Positions 1 to 11,082 of a DNA stretch of 64,000 nt are shown here, one piece after another. How positions within the stretch are numbered: position 1 is the stretch's first letter; each line of letters opens with the position of its first letter. Where the stretch lies: positions 1,984,001-2,048,000 of the forward strand of contig LSAX01000010.1 in the NCBI GenBank assembly GCA_001557505.1, given 5' to 3'. A program made the translations under genes and the position numbers. The stretch is from Reticulascus tulasneorum (Eukaryota; Ascomycota; Sordariomycetes; Glomerellales; Reticulascaceae). Below the pieces are notes generated by a model. It was not told the DNA's origin. It did not search any database and was given only the letters and a program-made list of their open reading frames with translations.

Positions 1-123
1 TGCTTTGCGGCGGCGTTCCAGGATGAGTACTATCTGACGGTGATCGAGCCGGATGAGAAAAAATTCATTGACAAGGAGGCGGGGGTGGTGAGAGCTAGGG
101 GAGAGTTTAAGAAGATCTTGTAG
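1..123 (+). CDS. 3' end of an unidentified protein, possibly EthD-like (partial)
   Basis: An open frame runs from the left edge to a TAG at 121-123 and gives 40 C-terminal residues. The visible peptide contains DEYYLTVIEPDEKKFID. The pattern of a YY pair followed by PDE and FID resembles the last strand and helix of EthD-type dimeric alpha-beta barrel proteins, which are common in fungi as small stress or degradation enzymes. This is a weak family guess from a short tail; the rest lies outside the window. It converges on CWC15, whose stop is at 259. Confidence 0.45.
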   Translation, partial: CFAAAFQDEYYLTVIEPDEKKFIDKEAGVVRARGEFKKIL

Positions 124-258
124 CGTGACCGAGATGTGGCGTTACCCCCGAGGCATTTCTTGTGAGTCGATATAGTTGCTGGACCGTTGGAAAGAATGAT
201 TGGGATATCACCTCCAATCCCACTCTTCTTCTATTTGGATGTGAAAATGAACGCCATT

Positions 259-1069
259 CTATCTGACATATTTGCTCATGAAACGTCTGTGGAAGTCTGA
301 CCGAAGGAGATCCTAATACGGTCGTCAGTATCATACGCTCATGGCCAAAATTTGGAGTACTCACGTTTATGAACTCCTTCTTCTTGCCCTTCTCCTCTGT
401 TCCCCTCGCTTGGTTCTTAAATACCACATCGTCGTCCCATCGTCGTTTCATAGCATAATCTTGCTTATTGAGCAACGGGTTCCCCATCGCAATGTCACGT
501 TCCCTCTCGTCCTCTTCAACCTTCGCCTTCTCTTGCTCCTCTCGCTCTCGTTTCTCGGCTCTCTCGCGCCGAATCTTCTCCATCTCCCTCTGCAGCTCGG
601 CCTCCTCGTCGTCCGAGTCTTCATCGCTGTCGCTGCCGTCTTCGTCGTCGACCTCCGAATCTGCATCAATGTCGCGCGTCTCCTCCAGTATTCTTCTCCG
701 CTTAGCATCGAAGTCTTCTTCCCCGTCCGCCTGCGAGCCAGCTTCGAGCGGCCGTTTGACCCCACCTGGCGTTCCAGTCATGGGTTCGTCCTCATCGTCG
801 GCCGGGAGAGCGCCGCCGTTCTTCTTGGCGTAGTGGGCGCGCTCGGCAGCGAGAAGATCCGCGGCTAGGTCACGCTCTTGATGGTCGGCATCGCCACCTT
901 GACCGGCCTGGCGGAACTTGAGCTGCGTGTAGGCGGGGAGGAGACGTTGGTGGTAGGCAGGGCCGCGGAGCGCTTCTTTCCCTCTCGCCTGGGAATTGTT
1001 AGTTGTGCACAATCAAAGAGACCAATGGATACGTACGGGATCAAAGGTTGGTCTATGAGCTGTTGTCAT
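259..1069 (-). CDS. CWC15: Pre-mRNA splicing factor CWC15 (Cwf15)
   Basis: Three exons: 1069-1037, 988-365 and 312-259, giving 236 residues, the usual length of the family. Exon 1 encodes MTTAHRPTFDP, the conserved Cwc15 N-terminus, and exon 2 continues with ARGKEALRGPAYHQRLLPAYTQLKFRQ in frame. The middle is a long acidic and Arg/Glu-rich low-complexity region (about residues 75-175). The C-terminus carries the conserved FKNQARGTEE block and ends FHRRFMSKYVR after the second intron. Both introns are GT-AG. Cwc15 belongs to the Prp19/NTC-associated spliceosome (human AD002/CWC15) and acts in the nucleus. It is divergent from RRP45 across 276 bp, so the two RNA-processing genes may share a promoter. 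Identification is firm. Confidence 0.95.
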
Positions 1070-1345
1070 TTTGGCGGTTCCTAAGTGCGCGTATCAGGAA
1101 GTGGGTGGGGATTAAATCTGCTCTAGATAGCACGTCGAGATGGTTTGATGATGGAAACCTTGAGGAGTGCTGAGGCTGGCTGCAGGTGAAATAAGCAGTC
1201 ACACCGCCTGGCAGAATTTTCCACAGCACCCCACCAATGCGATCCAGACGACCCGACTCACTGAGTAAGGTTAAGAAAGAAATCTTAGTGCGCTTTCAGA
1301 CTAAAAATGCCATAAGCAGAAAATCTCAAACCGAGTCACGCCAAG
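1070..1345. promoter_or_regulatory. Shared divergent promoter of CWC15 and RRP45
   Basis: These 276 bases separate the two start codons and must hold both promoters and both 5' leaders. I see no TATA box. The RRP45 side is A-rich close to the ATG, as is common for fungal leaders. Confidence 0.6.
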
Positions 1346-2298
1346 ATGCCTCGAGAAGCTGAGCCCTCAGCTAATGAGAAGGCCTTTGTGATCCAAGCCC
1401 TCCAGGAGAACCTAAGGCTCGACGGTCGTGAGTTCGATCAGTATAGACGGCTGGAACTCACGTTTGGGGACGAGTATGGCGTAGCGACTGTGACATTGGG
1501 CAAGACGAGGTACGGGCACACTCGGCAGACCAATGTACGGATCTCTCAAGTTGCTAATGATCTCACAGAGTCTTGGTCAAAGTCTCAGCTGAAGTTACGG
1601 TGCCGTACACAGACCGACCGTTCGATGGTGTCTTCCAAATATCAACGGAGCTTAGCCCCATGGTCTCGCCCGCCTTCGAAGTCAACAGGCCAACAGAAAC
1701 AGAGATACTGCTCTCGAGATTGCTAGAGAAGACGATCCGTCGATCAGGAGCCCTAGACACGGAATCGCTTTGCCTCATCGCGGGACAGAAATGCTGGTCC
1801 ATTCGCGTGGACGTCCACGTTCTCTCCCACGACGGAAACATAATCGATCCATCCTGTCTAGCCACCGTAGCGGCCCTCCGCCACTTCCGGAAACCCGACA
1901 CAAGCATCGAAGGCGAGACCCTCACAGTCTACACGCCGGCCGAGCGGGAGCCCGTGCCGCTGAGCTGGCTGCATTCGCCCTTCTGCGTGACGTTCAGCTT
2001 CTACGGCGACGAAGGCGAGATCATGCTCGCGGATGCGACGTGGATGGAGGAGGCGCTACGGGTCGGCAGCTGTACCATCAGCCTCAACAAGCACGGCGAG
2101 ATATGTCAGATCTCGAAGCTGGGGGGCACACCCGTGGATGCCGTCCTGCTGCTGCAGTGTGCTGCGGTGGCGTTGAACAAGGTCAAGGACTTCTCGACGT
2201 TTCTGGACCAGAGACTGGTGGAGGATGCCAAACGGAGGGACATGGGCGGGCTGATAGCCGAACTCTCGGCGGAAAATGATAGATTACCAGACGCATAG
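1346..2298 (+). CDS. RRP45: Exosome complex subunit RRP45 (RNase PH-like)
   Basis: Two exons, 1346-1509 and 1569-2298, give 297 residues. The 59-nt GT-AG intron joins GKTR to VLVKVSAEVTVPYTDRPF. The protein begins with the Rrp45/PM-Scl75-type N-terminus (NEKAFVIQALQENLRLDGREFDQYR), followed by a full RNase PH fold with the DVHVLSHDGNIID strand-turn and the C-terminal RNase PH subdomain (about residues 185-270). In eukaryotes this subunit is one of six catalytically inactive PH-ring proteins that thread RNA to Rrp44 and Rrp6 for 3'-5' processing and decay in nucleus and cytoplasm. The gene is divergent from CWC15 and convergent with ARL3 (gap about 180 bp). Rrp46 and Rrp43 are alternatives but fit the N-terminus less well. 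Confidence 0.9.
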
Positions 2299-2482
2299 TC
2301 TCAAAATGTAAAATGATACCCAGGGAAGGCATCGTAAAATGAGTCCAGTTCATGCCATGCTAGGCTTCGCTGGCTGGTCAGATAGAGCCAGATATCCTAT
2401 TGCGCCAAACCTCTTTTAACGCCTGCCGTCCGAAGTAGAAATTCTCGCACCGACCGTCCACATATCCAAATCTGCCATGCCG

Positions 2483-3178
2483 TCACCTCATGACCGGCGG
2501 CCGCCCCTCCTTATTCCACTTAACCCTCGACCGAACCCACTCCACCGCCTCCCTCACCCCCGTTCCCGTAAGCGCACTCACGGGCAATACCCTAGAATCC
2601 CGTATACCGCTCGCCTTCTCCCCTTCAAACACCTTCTTCACCAACCCCTCCTTGATCCTCACAACCTCCACGCAGTCCTCCCGATCCTGTTTGTTCGCCA
2701 GCACCAGCACCGGCACGCCCTCCGTTTCGGAATGCTGCAGCACATCCTCCAGCACGAGCCTGCATTCGTCCAGCCGCCCCGAATCTTCGTGCTCCAGGTT
2801 GCCGTCCCCGATATCCGTGCTGTCGATGATGAAGACTATGGCGTGCGCCGAGGCGTAGTAGCTCTGCCAGAGCTTGCGGAGCGAGTGCTGGCCGCCAACG
2901 TCCCAGATTTTGAGGTACATGTCGGGCAGGGTTATTGTCGAGACATTCTGGCCGACGGTCGGCACGGTTTTGAGTTTCGGATCCGGGTGGCCCGGGAGGA
3001 AGATGGCTTTGACTTGCTCGTGGAAAGTGGTCTTGCCCGCATTGTCGAGGCCGAGGAGGATGACCGAGTATTCTGGAATCAGTGTTAGGAACTGCAGCTT
3101 TCAGGACAGAGGGGCGGGTGGAGCCGAGCCTTCTTTGCTGGTGGCCAGGAGGTAGAGGCCTTTGGCGAGGTGATACAT
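2483..3178 (-). CDS. ARL3: Arf-like GTPase Arl3 (ARFRP1 ortholog)
   Basis: Two exons, 3178-3130 and 3072-2483, give 212 residues. The N-terminus MYHLAKGLYLLATSKEEY resembles yeast Arl3 and human ARFRP1, which lack the myristoylated glycine of ordinary Arfs and are instead N-terminally acetylated at a Met-aromatic start. Visible GTPase motifs are GLDNAGKTT (G1), PTVGQN (switch 1), WDVGGQ (G3), NKQD (G4) and SALTG (G5). A family-specific insert of about 25 residues (GDGNLEHEDSGRLDECR) follows DSTD. In yeast this protein sits at the trans-Golgi through Sys1 and recruits Arl1; an Arl1 gene lies 13 kb away. The single 57-nt intron (3129-3073) has a GC donor; no GT is available in the first exon, and the branch site TCCTAACAC and CAG acceptor are normal. 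Confidence 0.9.
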
Positions 3179-4064
3179 CTTTGTACGCGGTTGTGCCAGC
3201 ACAAGAGAAACTTCGAGCTTGATTTGAGCAATTGGAGCGACAGCCGGTCAGCGATAGATGGATTCTTGACAAGTGGAGGTTTATTTGGGCTTGGCAGGTA
3301 ATCTAAGTAACCTAGCTGCTTGCCCCCCCCTGTCAAGCCGTTGGGTGGCACCCCCGTGGATCTCATTCCAGGGTTCTTAGGGGGGGGCCGCTGGGATTGG
3401 ATTAAATGTCCCCGCCATTTCTCAGCCCCACACGTGATGGCCTGATCACAGCGCTCGCGAACCCGATCGTGCATCGTCCCGCAGAGCCGCAGCCACCCAT
3501 GGGTTTCTGGGAAAGGACCAAGGCTAACTTCATCTGAAATGAGATGGGGAAGATGCGGCGTCTTTCTTTTTCTGAAAGAATATAACTTAATGAGGCTTAC
3601 ACGTCCTTGAACCGCGCCGGTGGCCAACTTGGAGTAGCGATATCAAAGATTATCTGCTAAGGGTTCGTCGCCGGATCATCGCCAATGTCATACGACATGC
3701 CGTCCACCGTTTCTGTTTTTACCGGCCGTTTTGCGTCCTGCGATACGAGCGGTGCAGACGATATTTTACATAATCTTATGTCTGGAGTCGTCAAATACAT
3801 GCTCAATCCAACCTTGGTCGGAAGAGCACCCGCCTTGCCATGTGGCCACAATTTCGTTTCCCGATTCCCCCAGCCCTCGTTCCATATCTCTCAGCGTTCG
3901 ACTTCAAGTCACTCCGCTCAAACATGACCGTCACTAATAACCACGGGCTCACCAGATCATCGCGACAATGCTAGCATCGCAGTGTGCAACGTAGCTATAA
4001 ATTTATCTATCATCCCCGATATCATTCGCAACTTTCCAAGACTATTTAACAGTGCAATCGTTGC
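3179..4064. other. Intergenic: ARL3 promoter
   Basis: The 886 bases between the ARL3 start and the NADH pyrophosphatase stop contain no convincing gene. They include a C8 and a G8 run (around 3325 and 3382) and an ACACGTGA box near 3430. Short open frames here lack family resemblance. Confidence 0.6.
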
Positions 4065-5342
4065 TCACATCTTTGGCACAGTCGTTACATAGCCCTCTGC
4101 TACAGCTGTGAGGAGTCGGTTTGCGATGGCTGTGTGTCCCGGCAAACGCAGTCCACCTTCGACGTAGCCTTCTGGAGCCGGCTGTCCAAGTCCACTTACG
4201 CCAACCTTCAGCGCTTCGCGAAGTTCATCGAGTGGAACCCACTTGGCATCATCCAACTCGGGGTCGTTTCCGAGGTCAATTGTCTCGCCATCAGGTAGAG
4301 CTTGTCCAATCGCGCCAATCATCAAGCTGGCGGGGTACGGCCATGGCTGGCTTGAGTGCACAATGACACGTCCAACGCGTACACCGCTCTCTTCCATCAC
4401 TTCTCTTCGAACCGCCTCCTCGATGGACTCTCCGGGTTCGATGAACCCCGCCAATGTGCTATACCAATGAGGAGGCCACGTCTTCTGTCTCCCGACCAAT
4501 GCACGCTGACCATCGGCGGAGATGATGGCAGCAATCATTGTGGGGTCTGTCCTGGGAAAGCTCAAATTGGAGACACCAGCTCGGGTTGGGCATTCAGCTG
4601 TGGCGACAGCAGTCGACGATCCACGGAGATCGGTTGGAGGGCACGCTCGCTTGTAGCCCGCATTGATGGACAGGGTCGGCTGACCACAGCCCGCACAAAA
4701 AGGGTTCCGGTTATTCCAGTCCATAACTGAGCGTGCCTGAGCAAATATCCCGGCTGCATATCCCAATCAGTAACCGGAAAACAAGGCATCTCCGGGCCAG
4801 GATAGCTCACCGCCGACCGCGTTGAGCGCAAGGTTGCGAGCGGACTGAAGAAAGGTATTTCCTTTGTCACTGTAATCTTTGACAAGGGCATTTGCAGCCT
4901 CGACATAAGGTTCTTTCGGTGTCAGATCAAGGGCAAACCAAGGTCGGCCCTTGATACCTCGATACTCGAACGGAACAGACTTGTCCTCTAAAACGCCCAA
5001 GAAGATGAGTAGCGGCCGTTTCACGGTCGAGTCGTAGTTTTTGATCCTTTCCTCCTCCGACAGTGCGAACGGGTCACTACCGGTCACGGGAGTTACATGT
5101 TGAACCGATAAGCATGCTAGCTCGGATGGAGTGGTGACTAGCGGGGTGAGGTCTTTGAGAACAATGACGAAGGACTCGGGGGAGGAGAAGGCAGATCTGA
5201 GGAAGGCATGGTCTGTACGAAGCCAGGCCAGCCGGTTGAGAGCACTGCCCGAGAAGTAGTTGATGGTCTCCTTGCCAAACTTACGAACCAACATCGAGTG
5301 GTCGTCGAGAGGAGGTTCGAGCTCAGGGCCCTGCGTCCCCAT
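4065..5342 (-). CDS. NPY1: NADH pyrophosphatase (NUDT12/Npy1/NudC type Nudix hydrolase)
   Basis: Two exons, 5342-4811 and 4753-4065, give 406 residues. The chosen ATG gives MGTQGPELEPPLDDHSMLVRKFG; the frame continues upstream only to a TTG. Residues 1-165 form the NADH-pyrophosphatase N-terminal domain (FGKETINYFSGSALNRLAWLR). A zinc ribbon follows with cysteines at about 197, 200, 215 and 232, then FPRTDPTMIAAI. The Nudix box GFIEPGESIEEAVRREVMEE is at about 280-299 and is complete. The signature SQPWPYPASLM at about 312 identifies the NADH-specific subfamily. These enzymes cleave NADH and NAD caps of RNA to NMNH or NMN plus AMP. Some relatives are peroxisomal, but the C-terminus here (TTVPKM) is not a PTS1. 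The zinc ribbon carries a small Ser/Thr/Ala insert between its second cysteine pair. Confidence 0.92.
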
Positions 5343-6518
5343 GCCGATAAGAGATGATGCAACAAGAGACAAGAATAAGTCTCTTTATGCTGATAGAGTA
5401 CGCAAGCGTATAAGGAATAAAGCAAAATGTTGGACCGGAGGATGGATGATGAAGTATGAAGAGTCTACGGTTTTAAGTGGGACCGAGTTTCGGGCACTTA
5501 TCTATGATGAGTAATTCGTTCACCATCGTGCTCCAGAGGTTCCGAAAGTCGGGAAACCACAGGTCCGGTTATGGAAACGGTGCTGCCACTTCGGGCCGGG
5601 TGCTGAATCACAGACACTTGTCAGGGTTGACTGGGAGAGACGGCGGAGCTAATGCAGAGGCGGTGAGCGTGCTGGGGGAGGACGTGGCAGCTGTTCGTGG
5701 CCCATCTTTGTCACTGTATTCGATGTTCTCCCATCGAAAGAGAAGGAATTGCGCATTTCAAGTGGTTCCTCTGCGGCTGGAAAGGTACCCGCTAAAGCTT
5801 TTCCAGCACTCCGATTCCAGTCCCGACCGACAGGTGTGGCGCTGTGCGTATTACTAGCTACCTACCCTATCATGCCGACCCACATACGTGTTCTGGTGTA
5901 GATGTAGACGCCTCGACGCATGGTTGCACAATAGAAGCCTTCTTCAGACAGAACTGCATTAATTGTGCATAATCTTAAGTGCAGCCCGTCGGTTCAGGTC
6001 CCTGGATGTGCGAAAAAGGGGGTAGTCCGTATGTACAGTAAAATATCCTCTAGGATTACTTAACTTTTCTGTCTGCTCCCAGGTTTCCCCGCATTATAAT
6101 TACTTGGGCCCCCCACTTCCGGAGCCCAGTAAAGTGCCAAAAGTGACGTCTTTGTCCTCGCTAAAATCAGTAATTCTTTCGCCGCACGTGGACTAAAGGC
6201 AAATGCGCCATGGCGCGACCTGCGACCAGTCATAGCCTGCAAATACCGAGGTGAGCGCGAGCGAGAACGGTGTTTTAATTGAAAGGGAAAAAAGTCTTTC
6301 TTCTCATTTCCATCATCCCACCTTCTGACTCTGCCTAATTTGTCCCCCAGAGACATCATACCTTTTAGTTTTCCTTTTAATGGGCGTGGCAGATGCTGTT
6401 TACTTAGCGAACGACGTCTTATTCGGAGTCGCATTGGTATCGATTGGGGTTCCATTCATTTATTAGCTAGTTTATCTTTTTATCAATCATCCTTAGAAGT
6501 CTAGATATCCCCACCATC
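5343..6518. other. Intergenic: divergent promoters of NADH pyrophosphatase and PQ-loop genes
   Basis: No gene is supported in these 1.18 kb. A CACGTG E-box lies at 6185-6190, about 330 bp upstream of the PQ-loop start, followed by an A-rich and then TTC-rich stretch (6285-6310). Short frames on both strands show no recognisable family. Confidence 0.6.
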
Positions 6519-7693
6519 ATGGCGCCGCCCACTCAATTTCTGAACCTCGATGTCGAGGCAATCTCTGGAATTTGCGGGTAAGTAGCAGTTGCGAGCACTG
6601 GTCTATTTTGAGAGTCGGGGTTGCTAAACTACGTGTGGTTGTACAGTTCCATCTCAATCGCCTGCTGGGTCGTTGTCTTCTCGCCGCAAATCCTCGAAAA
6701 CTTCCGCCGAGGCAGCGCGGACGGTCTATCGTTACATTTCATAATAGTGTGGCTTGCGGGCGATGTCTTCAATATTCTAGGCGCCGTGTTGCAGGGTGTT
6801 TTGCCCACAATGGTTCGTCTTGATTCTGGGTTCCCGATCCAGGAACGTCTGTCCTAATTTTCTACCAGATTATCCTAGCCATATACTACACCATCGCCGA
6901 CGTTGTTCTTCTGGGGCAATGCTTTTATTACCGCGGCTTTACTTGGAAGGATGAAGTGGTTCCCCCGACCCCGAAGGTCCGAAACCGTGCTGGCGAGCCG
7001 AGCGAACGAACGGGGCTGTTGGCTCCAACATTGGATCGAGAACGTCGGGGCTCGGACTGGTCGAACTTGTCACCTGCCGTTCCCCTACTCGAAGGGCCTC
7101 CGGCCACGCCGCCAGCCGCGCCGACGGTGCTCCAGACAGTGCTGTGGAACACCACTGCCGTTCTAATGGTATGCGCAGCTGGAGTAGTAGGGTGGTTTTT
7201 GAGCCGCGGGAGTCCGACATCGTCAGAAGGCGGAGATCACAGCGGAAAACAAGACTCCGTCGTGACATTCAATCTCTGGGGCCAGATCTTTGGATATTTC
7301 TGCGCAGTGCTGTACCTTGGATCCCGGATACCGCAGATGCTCCTCAATTGGCGACGCAAGTCCACCGAGGGCGTGAGCATGCTCTTCTTCCTATTCGCGT
7401 GCCTAGGCAACCTGACCTACGTCCTCTCCATCTTCGCCTACGACCCCAGGTGCAGACACAAGAGATGCGCACCTGGAGAAGCAAGCCACATCTACGGGCA
7501 GTACATCCTCGTCAACCTGTCCTGGCTGGCCGGTAGTTTGGGCACCCTGCTTCTCGATATGGGAATATTTGTACAGTTTTTCATGTATAGCAGAGTAGAC
7601 GATGAAGGGGAGGAAGACGAGGAGGAGCAGAGCATCGACGGCGACAGATGGGATCAGCGGCCCTTATTGGCGAGGGCCGACTCGACATACTAA
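6519..7693 (+). CDS. PQ-loop repeat vacuolar amino-acid transporter (Ypq/Rtc2-like)
   Basis: Three exons, 6519-6577, 6647-6812 and 6869-7693, give 349 residues. All junctions are GT-AG and the frame is continuous. Two PQ-loop motifs are visible: FSPQILENFRRGSADGLS near residue 32 and SRIPQMLLNWRRKSTEGVS near residue 228. Seven hydrophobic segments are present, split three plus four by a long polar loop (about residues 105-160) that carries an ERTGLLAPTL dileucine-like stretch. The tail is acidic (DDEGEEDEEEQ) and ends with RPLLARADSTY, another possible dileucine vacuolar sorting signal. The family (yeast Ypq1-3, human PQLC2) exports cationic amino acids from vacuole or lysosome. The exact substrate is inferred from the family only. 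Confidence 0.88.
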
Positions 7694-8093
7694 AAACTTT
7701 CATGGGATTTTTGCATTTTAGAACGGATTGGAAACCAAAAAAATAGCGGGATTGGAAACTGGCGCATTGTAGAGTGCATCTGGGAAGATGGCTGGCTGGC
7801 TGGGCGGCGAACCAGTCTTTACAAAAGTGACTTGCATATCTGGCGGTTCGAGGCTCTGGGATTGGAGCAGGGTGTATCAAATTTAAAAAGGCTCGTGGTT
7901 CCAAGGCTTTACGGTCCTAATATGGGATATGGTGTTGTTTGGTCATTTGAACTCTAATTCTTTTAATTTATTTTACCTAAAGATTCGAATCGTTTGGCCA
8001 ACATGCTCCAAGAACAGCACCAGATTCGCGCGTTGCGTAATGTTCTCACTTTTGACCCTCACCGTTCAACCCCTGAATCAAGCCATTGAAGCT
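7694..8093. other. Intergenic between convergent 3' ends
   Basis: The PQ-loop and MFS genes converge here. The stretch is A/T-rich in places (around 7960-7985), consistent with 3' UTRs and polyadenylation signals on both strands. No gene is seen. Confidence 0.6.
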
Positions 8094-9564
8094 TTACAAC
8101 CAGCCGACCCGTCGCCAAGCATAACTTGCGCCGCCGAAGAGGGCAGTGACGCCGGTAAATACGATCAGAGTGCCATAACCACTGCCGTACCCGCCAGCAG
8201 CGGCTCCCTGCCATGGCATGCCCTTCATCAGCGCTTCACTAAGGGGCCCGGATATGATGTTGCCCACTCCACGACCAGCCGCCAGACATCCAAATACCAT
8301 GCTCGTATCCACACCCCTTCCCTTCTCGCCCTCGTGAGCCGCAATCTGCTTCATGATCCCCGGCCAGGCGGATGTGTACGCGCCCGCGAACAAGCCGTAG
8401 ACTATGCAGAAAAGATAGAGCACGGGTAGGCTGGATGAGAACCCCCAAATGAGAAGCACTCCGAGGGACGCGCCGGCTGTGGACAGCATGATGCAGGTTG
8501 TGACGTCGAATCGGTCGATCAAGGCTCCCATTATGATACAGCCGAAGACCGAAGCGACATTAATGAGGAGAATGGTCAGAGCCGAGGGAAAGGAGGATGC
8601 GTTGACCCTCGACTGCGCGTAGACGGGCAGGTAAATGCCAGGAAGGAAGAACCCCAACGCTTCGATGATGTTGGCCAGCTGGAAGAGCGCAAATGGACGC
8701 GAGAAGAGAAAGCGCAGGTTGAAGGACTTGGTGTGTACTGCCTCTGCCACGGGAAGTCGTGGTTTGATAAAGATGGCCAGCGGAGCTGTCAGGGCGAAGA
8801 GCATGCCGGACCAGATTCGCAGCGTCGTGCGGAATCCCTGGGACTCCAGCAGATACTCGAGCAGCAGAGGCAGAACAACGCCTGCTAAGCCGGTCCCGGA
8901 CCACATTATGCCGTAGGCGAAGCCTTTGCGCTTCACAAACCACTCGTCCATGTACAGGATGCAAGGACAGTATGCTATGCCCCCGCCGATGGCATAGAAG
9001 ACACCCTGAGTGATGACCAAGTGCGTCACGGTCTTCGAGAAGGAACTCATTGCCAGGGAGAAACACATGATGAGCAGGCCAACGATCGGGGCCCATCGAC
9101 CGTACTTCGGGAAACGCCTTATCGCACCGATGATTACCGGCCCAGAGACGTACATGATGCCCTGAGGAAGTTAGAGCAGAATTGGGGAGAGCTTGGGGAG
9201 GGGGCTTTACGCACCATGGCGCAGGTTCCGATGACTGCGATGTGCTCTGAGCCTGCGAATGGCTCATGGGTAGTGTAGTATTTCTGGAAGACGCCAAAGG
9301 CAAAGGGGAAGCCTGGGAAGCGGTCAGCGAGACTCACGGCAGACCGGTGAAGGGAAACGAGAGTCGCATACCCCAGACTAGGGCCTCGAGGGAGAAAGCG
9401 GCCGCCAAGAAGAGCCATGCTTGCTTGCCACCATCGACCGGAGGGAGGGAGAACTCCTGCAGTGGCGTGTGAGGGTCTTCAAACCTATTTTCGGTTCGCA
9501 GCGACGGATGATCCTCAGGAGCTTGAGTTTGGGAGTTTCTCAGCTCGAGCTCGATGTCCGCCAT
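8094..9564 (-). CDS. MFS monocarboxylate-type transporter (MCT/SLC16-like)
   Basis: Three exons, 9564-9372, 9312-9215 and 9161-8094, give 452 residues. The N-terminus is a short cytoplasmic tail, then PVDGGKQAWLFLAAAFSLEALVWGFPFAFGVFQ, the first transmembrane segment of fungal MCT-like permeases. About twelve hydrophobic helices follow, with a central loop around the KPRLPVAEAVHTK segment. The EWFVKRKGFAYGI stretch after TM4 and the conserved GxxxxGP stretch near the C-terminus (GRGVGNIISGPLSEAL) match the fungal MCH/riboflavin/monocarboxylate branch. The substrate cannot be read from the sequence. It is divergent from the CYSTM-like gene across 1.5 kb. Confidence 0.85.
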
Positions 9565-11082
9565 GGTTTATGAGATGGCTATGCTGCACAAATTACCAGA
9601 TCCATCAAATCTGAAAAATAAAAAGCCTGGAAAGAAAGAATGAATAAAAAAAATTTGGTATCTGGGGGTTGGTTTTAGATTGCTCTTTAAGCTACCTTAT
9701 AAGAAGAGGAGCTTCTCGATTGAGACGTACGAACCCGTATGCTGCATCCTTTGCACGCCCTATTGTCGACCCATCTGCAGGATACGAACCAACATGGTAG
9801 CGATTGGAGCTGGCAGGAGCCAGGTTTGGTTTAGGCCGGATTTGAGTTCTGTTTAGTGATCTCTTCCAGCCAAGTCCAGACTAGCTTGTGCTGCATGTTG
9901 ACCCAGTTGGGTTGACGAATTACCTGGATCGGGGTATACGAGGACCATCCTGAGATTTGTTTGAAGTAGCGTTTTGAGCATCCATACCATCAATCACAGG
10001 AAGTTCGTTCACCGACCAGCTGGTAGGATGGTACTCAGCTCATGCTGCCATAGTTAACAAAACACGTCTGCTGTGTCCGTAGAGGACTGCCTCGGGAGCT
10101 CAAAGACGAAACTGGCGAAATCGAGGGCAATGCCAGAACTACACCCCGCATTCAGACAATTGGTGAACAGCAACCTCACCCTTACCGAAAGACTCGGAAC
10201 TCGAAACTTGAAGATAGGAAGAACCAAAGCAGGTGATATGAACTCTCTTCCGAATCCATAACACTTGAGCTCTCCCGCAGAAGAATGCTTGGGGGCTCTC
10301 GGCGGCAAATCTGGGGGGCCGTTGACGTAAATAGCTGAACTTGGCGGACATGATTCGGTGTTCCCGGCCACTTAGTAACTGCTTAGCCAAGCCTCACTAT
10401 AAACTAGACAATAGGGGGATGACCGAAAATGCTTCTCGTAAGGACGACACCGGGAATTCCCCAGAGCAGGCCGTCCCTCCAGGCATGCACCTTGACTGGA
10501 AGCCTTCGCCGTCACCTCAGCGCATGCGAGTGCAAAGACATCTCAGGTAAGCGATGGGGCGGAATGTACTTTGTCAGGAAGTTTGCCAGTCTGCGACGAT
10601 ACACAGGGGCGGACAACGATGACGAGCATGCAGACATCGTATTCTAGCCTGCCCTATGGTTATTCCCCAATCCCGCCAATGCAGATTGCACACGGAGTAC
10701 AGAGCAAAGGGTGGGTGGATGCATCCTACCAGTTCTTGCCAGAGCACAGTTAGCTGATCACGCCGGCGCATCACCATGGCCATCCAGCCCTGCGCGCCTG
10801 ACTGCCCTGTTTCACAGCGACACCCTATACCGGCTGCCCGGCACTTACATGAGCGCCCATGCCGAACACGCCGGGCTGACGCCTTCTCTTTATTAAAAGA
10901 AATCACGCGCGGTTCAGCTCGAACACGATGTGCTTGATCTTTAAAAATCTACGTTGTCGTTCTTCAGATCCTTTCTTCTTCTTTTTTCTTTTAGTCAATT
11001 TTAAGCAAAAAGAAATCGATATCCTTCTTCCTTGAAAACTGTCCTTTTCAAACCTATAATACCAGACAAAAGACACAATACA
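9565..11082. other. Intergenic: divergent promoters of MFS and CYSTM-like genes
   Basis: No gene is supported in these 1.5 kb. A Yap1-type site (TTAGTAA) lies at 10372-10378. A pyrimidine-rich tract at about 10968-10995, immediately upstream of the CYSTM-like ATG, looks like a fungal transcription-start region. Several small frames (10054-10371, 10574-10906) were judged fortuitous. Confidence 0.55.
10372..10378. promoter_or_regulatory. Candidate Yap1/AP-1 response element (TTAGTAA)
   Basis: The reverse complement TTACTAA is the consensus Yap1 site of ascomycetes. It lies about 700 bp upstream of the CYSTM-like gene and 800 bp upstream of the MFS gene. A 7-mer occurs by chance often, so support is modest. 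Confidence 0.25.

Noticed and set aside
341..868. 175-codon plus-strand frame opposite CWC15
   Set aside because: It is the antisense shadow of the biased Glu/Arg/Asp codons of CWC15; the product is a Leu-rich artefact.
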